Source of the DNA: Flavobacteriales bacterium
Lineage (GTDB): Bacteria > Bacteroidota > Bacteroidia > UBA10329
DNA length: 16,763 nt
Assembly (NCBI GenBank): GCA_003456455.1
Contig: DMRV01000166.1
Span: 1 to 16,763 of the forward strand
Direction: 5' to 3'
Program-made: the position numbers and the translations under genes
Part shown: one piece after another, positions 14,901 through 16,763 of the stretch
How the letters are laid out: the number at the start of each line of letters is the position of its first letter
Position numbering within the stretch: position 1 is the first letter of the stretch
The notes under the pieces: model-generated
The model's input: the letters and a program-made list of their open reading frames with translations, nothing else
Database searches by the model: none
What the model was told of the DNA's origin: nothing

Positions 14901-16723
14901 TTGAGCCTTATCAATACAACATCAATAGCGGATTATACGGAAGTTCAGCAATCTTTGATGGTCTTCCAGCAGGAATGCACATCGTTGGTGTATTGGACGC
15001 CAATGGTTGTTCAGATACGCTTCATGTAACGCTTACTGAACCAGGTATTTTAATGCTATCGCTCATTCTTAGCGCAGATGCGGTATGCTTTGAGTCATTC
15101 AATGGCACTATTGAAGTAGAAGCTTCTTCAGGAACTGCTCCTTATCAGTACAGTTTAAATGGTGTAAGCTTCCAAGGTTCAGGTCTTTTTCAAGGACTTG
15201 GCGCTGGAACGTATACAGTTACTGTAAGAGATGCCAACGGATGTTTAGATAACCTTACCGAAAGCATTTTTGAACCTAGCGAACTTACTATTGAAACGAA
15301 TTCATCGCCAGTTTCATGCTTTGGCGAAAATGATGGTACCATTGAAATTGTTGGAGCTGGAGGAACAGCACCATATAACTATTCGATAGATGGCGGTGCT
15401 TTATTCGGAACAACTTCTTCATTCACAGATTTAGATGGTAGTAACTACCTCGCTATTATAAGAGATGCAAATGGATGTACCAGTTCGGAAGGAGTGGTTA
15501 TTTCAGAACCTTCTTCTCCTTTCATCCTGAGTGCTAATGTTACCAACGTTGCGTGTTTGGGAGACGCAACGGGTTCTGTACTGCTTGTAGGTTCTGGCGG
15601 AACACCGACCTACATGTACTCAGAGAACAACATTGATTTTGTGACAGACAATATAGTCGATGGTTTCTCTACTGGAAACTTCACATTGTACGGCACAGAC
15701 CTTAGCGGTTGTATAGATAGTGTTCAGTTTTTCGTTGGCCAGCCTTCAACTGCTGTAAATATTAACAGCACACTGCTTTCTAATCCAGCGTGCCCAAATC
15801 AAGCATCAGGTTCGGTAACCGTTCTTGCCTCTGGAGGAACGCCTGGTTATATGTATTCATCTAACAATGGCGTTACTTATCAGTCAAACCAAATTCTCTC
15901 GGGTGTAAACGGAGGTAACAGCATTATTGCAGTACAGGATGCCAATGGATGTGTCGATACCAACATCGTTACGCTTGTTAGTCCTCCTATTATTGATATC
16001 GCAATTGATACAATTGTAAACGTTGATTGCGAAGGAAATGTAGATGGCGAAATTCATGTAATTGCTTCTGGTGGAACACCTTCGTATTCTTACAGACTGA
16101 ATGGTGGAAGCATCCAAACCAATGGGGATTTCGTAAACCTAACCGATGGTGATTACGTGATTGCAATTACAGATGTAAACGGATGCATGTATTCCGAATC
16201 TTTCTTGGTAAATGCAGCACAAATGCTACCACTAGCCGACTTTACTAGAACAGTAAGTGGTGAAGCTGTATTATTCCAAAACAATTCATCATTTGGCGAT
16301 ACATATCTATGGGAATTTGGAGATGATTCTACCAGCACTGAAGAAGCGCCTGTTCACATATACAACCAACCTGGAGATTACGATGTAACACTTACTGCGA
16401 CCAACGAATGCGGTAGCAACACCGTTACCATTACGGTTTCTACTATCACTATCGGAATCACATCGGCTGATGAAATTTCTTTTAACCTCTACCCAAACCC
16501 AGCAACTACAGAGCTTTTCCTTTCCAGTTCTGAAAATATTGACGAGGCGGTAATAGAGGTTATCTCAGCTTCAGGACAACTGATGCATTCCGAAAATCTC
16601 AATACAATTCAAGCCAATAACAGAACGAGAATCAATGTAAACGGATTAGCGCAAGGAGTTTATTTCCTACGCTTGGTATCTAATACCAATCAATCTGTTT
16701 TGCGATTTGACATTATTAAATAA
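11936..16723 (+). CDS. Giant T9SS-secreted adhesin-like protein: HYR-like, PKD and SprB-type repeats with C-terminal sorting domain
   Basis: The ATG at 11936 gives 1595 residues with a clear signal peptide (MKRLLPLLLISATFISTSVFA, cleavage near residue 21). In order: an HYR/cadherin-like module (29-240) split by an inserted beta-rich domain at about 45-185; two intact modules of the same kind (247-318, 326-398); one HYR domain (405-477, starting ITCPADITVC); four PKD domains (482-560, 566-642, 647-724, 729-801) with the W-D/E-F-G-D core, or NMGDG in the first; eight SprB-type repeats of about 79 residues (first cysteines at 815, 895, 973, 1051, 1128, 1207, 1286, 1365, each ending in a D-x-x-G-C turn); a fifth PKD (1433-1502); and a T9SS type A-like sorting domain (about 1513-1595, LYPNPA to GVYFLRL). 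Such proteins cross the outer membrane through T9SS and act on the surface or are released. Adhesion or gliding is inferred, not shown. The next gene starts 13 nt downstream. Confidence 0.93.
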   Translation: MKRLLPLLLISATFISTSVFAGGGPTSTCQDLTVQLDGSGNYTFPIGSTTPQTDAEQTTGAGVYIAAGFAYQSFTPIVDGVLHSVSVSFTVIPSGDIDIVIRQGQGFGGSALGAQTIAVTATGLVEYELSNTIDVVAGTEYTIDIQPLTAPVSIQKNDGDLYVGGRNNTSATSDFVFSTTILQRPEIDNGSTATIGLASFTVSQEAFTCANIGVNTVTLTVTENLGGSSTCTSTVTVEDNEAPVAVCQDIPVNLDAAGNATITAADIDNGSSDNCSFTLSSDITAFGCGDIGGNTVTLTVTDPAGATDACTSTVTVNDNTPPIATCQPKTLVLNGSGSATLIVADVDGGSSDNCGIASSGISKSSFNCGDLGTNTVTLTINGNSGDSSTCNATVTVEDNESPAITCPADITVCSTDNSGSVVAYTEPAGTDNCSAITNQTDVSGLTNGSLFPIGTTTQTWTVSDGALTTSCSFDIEIQASPIADFTLSDACQGETVFFTDVSTIDPSSSIDFWNWNMGDGSGPIFLVDPSHVFADTGVYNVQLLVETADGCVDDTIVAVRVTPVPTAAFTFVEACEGSATVFTDASTIDAGNLNYSWDFGDTNTSTDASPSHVYALDGTYTVTLTVTSDGGCEDVTSQSVTVDDSPTALFTASTVCEGLTTTFTNLSTGGGSQTYSWDFGDSSPASISTNPTYTYSTAGTYTVVLTVTNSNSCVDVHTASVMVNPLPTVDLSFSNVCEGAPATFTNSSTPGTNSWEFGDLTNSTVTNPTHTYSTFGLYDVTLTVTDANFCINSNTQQIEIYDLPNFTLDATDVLCYGEATGELVAVAIPPVASPWTLSIDGNTPQASVIFDGLAAGTYDISAVDANGCEFTVSGTVDQPSDTLGLNLGTIANILCHGEETGTIQVTGTGGSFPYMYSVDGNTPSSFGTFNNLDASVHDIQIVDLNGCVFDTTIPLTEPDSLVLTSVNAENLLCNGDNSGSLTVLGTGGVEPYQYNINSGLYGSSAIFDGLPAGMHIVGVLDANGCSDTLHVTLTEPGILMLSLILSADAVCFESFNGTIEVEASSGTAPYQYSLNGVSFQGSGLFQGLGAGTYTVTVRDANGCLDNLTESIFEPSELTIETNSSPVSCFGENDGTIEIVGAGGTAPYNYSIDGGALFGTTSSFTDLDGSNYLAIIRDANGCTSSEGVVISEPSSPFILSANVTNVACLGDATGSVLLVGSGGTPTYMYSENNIDFVTDNIVDGFSTGNFTLYGTDLSGCIDSVQFFVGQPSTAVNINSTLLSNPACPNQASGSVTVLASGGTPGYMYSSNNGVTYQSNQILSGVNGGNSIIAVQDANGCVDTNIVTLVSPPIIDIAIDTIVNVDCEGNVDGEIHVIASGGTPSYSYRLNGGSIQTNGDFVNLTDGDYVIAITDVNGCMYSESFLVNAAQMLPLADFTRTVSGEAVLFQNNSSFGDTYLWEFGDDSTSTEEAPVHIYNQPGDYDVTLTATNECGSNTVTITVSTITIGITSADEISFNLYPNPATTELFLSSSENIDEAVIEVISASGQLMHSENLNTIQANNRTRINVNGLAQGVYFLRLVSNTNQSVLRFDIIK
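14363..16219 (+). repeat. Eight tandem SprB-type repeats inside the giant protein gene
   Basis: Eight units of about 235 bp (residues 810-1428) code for 77-80-residue modules. Each opens with a C-x-G/C-x-x-like segment followed by G-x-I/V/L, has an internal P-Y-x-Y-S strand, and ends with D-x-x-G-C. DNA identity between units is only moderate; the best-conserved stretch is GATGCCAACGG or a close variant at the D-A-N-G turn (for example 14526, 15231, 15937). The units have diverged and are not recent duplications. Confidence 0.9.
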
Positions 16724-16736
16724 GACTCAATTTAGG

Positions 16737-16763
16737 ATGAAGAAAATGAGAATCCTGTTTTCA
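16737..16763 (+). CDS. Start of a further gene (first nine codons; truncated by window)
   Basis: ATG at 16737 follows the giant protein's stop by 13 nt and reads MKKMRILFS to the window end, the opening of a probable signal peptide (basic residues followed by hydrophobic ones). The close spacing suggests one transcript. In Bacteroidota a PorP/SprF-family outer-membrane protein often follows a SprB-repeat gene, so that is a candidate, but nine codons cannot show it. Confidence 0.6.

Noticed and set aside
14363..16219. Regular repeats resembling a CRISPR-like or satellite array
   Set aside because: The periodicity of about 235 bp is that of coding SprB-type modules; the DNA has diverged and there are no short identical repeats with unique spacers.
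1..16763. Mobile element, phage, toxin-antitoxin or defence system
   Set aside because: No transposase, integrase, terminal repeat, short toxin/antitoxin pair or nuclease/helicase cassette was seen on either strand.

Overview
The window looks like chromosome of a member of the Bacteroidota, probably Flavobacteriia. Three things point there: a giant secreted protein made of PKD and SprB-type repeats and ending in a type IX secretion (T9SS) sorting domain; start regions without Shine-Dalgarno sequences; and promoter-like elements of the Bacteroidota TTG / TAnnTTTG type. GC content looks moderate and codon use is even throughout. I saw no tRNA, rRNA, insertion sequence, CRISPR array or phage gene. 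Genus and family cannot be read from this sequence.

Layout. (1) Positions 1-380, minus: the N-terminal part of an L-isoaspartyl protein methyltransferase, cut by the window edge. (2) 492-6886, plus: a Gfo/Idh/MocA sugar-type oxidoreductase, a putative lipoprotein, a polyprenyl-phosphate sugar-1-phosphate transferase (start codon overlapping the lipoprotein stop), a 3-hydroxybutyryl-CoA dehydrogenase, and a GT-C type membrane glycosyltransferase with four MORN repeats fused to its C-terminus. The oxidoreductase, the sugar transferase and the GT-C protein suggest surface glycan synthesis; the CoA dehydrogenase is a metabolic gene sitting among them. (3) A perfect 18-bp inverted repeat at 6883-6933 closes this run and the convergent SCO1/SenC copper chaperone (6934-7596, minus). 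The chaperone is divergent from an unrecognised three-helix membrane protein (7672-8229) across a 75-bp region holding TGTGACA repeats. (4) 8411-9324: a Dps ferritin-like protein and a small coiled-coil protein, plausibly stress-related. A canonical terminator at 9350-9378 separates them from the convergent prfC (release factor 3, 9384-10964, minus). (5) 11029-11823: a DUF2797-like protein with a zinc-type cysteine cluster and a possible GIY-YIG-like core. (6) 11936-16723: a 1595-residue T9SS-exported multidomain protein, then the first nine codons of a further gene 13 nt downstream.

The most distinctive items are the GT-C/MORN fusion, the adhesin-like protein (15 consecutive modules of about 79 residues from three different fold families, nearly every one with a similarly placed cysteine pair, and an extra domain inserted in its first module), and the DUF2797 protein as a possible unrecognised nuclease-like enzyme. 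I found no obvious new defence or mobile system; most of the window is ordinary core genome.
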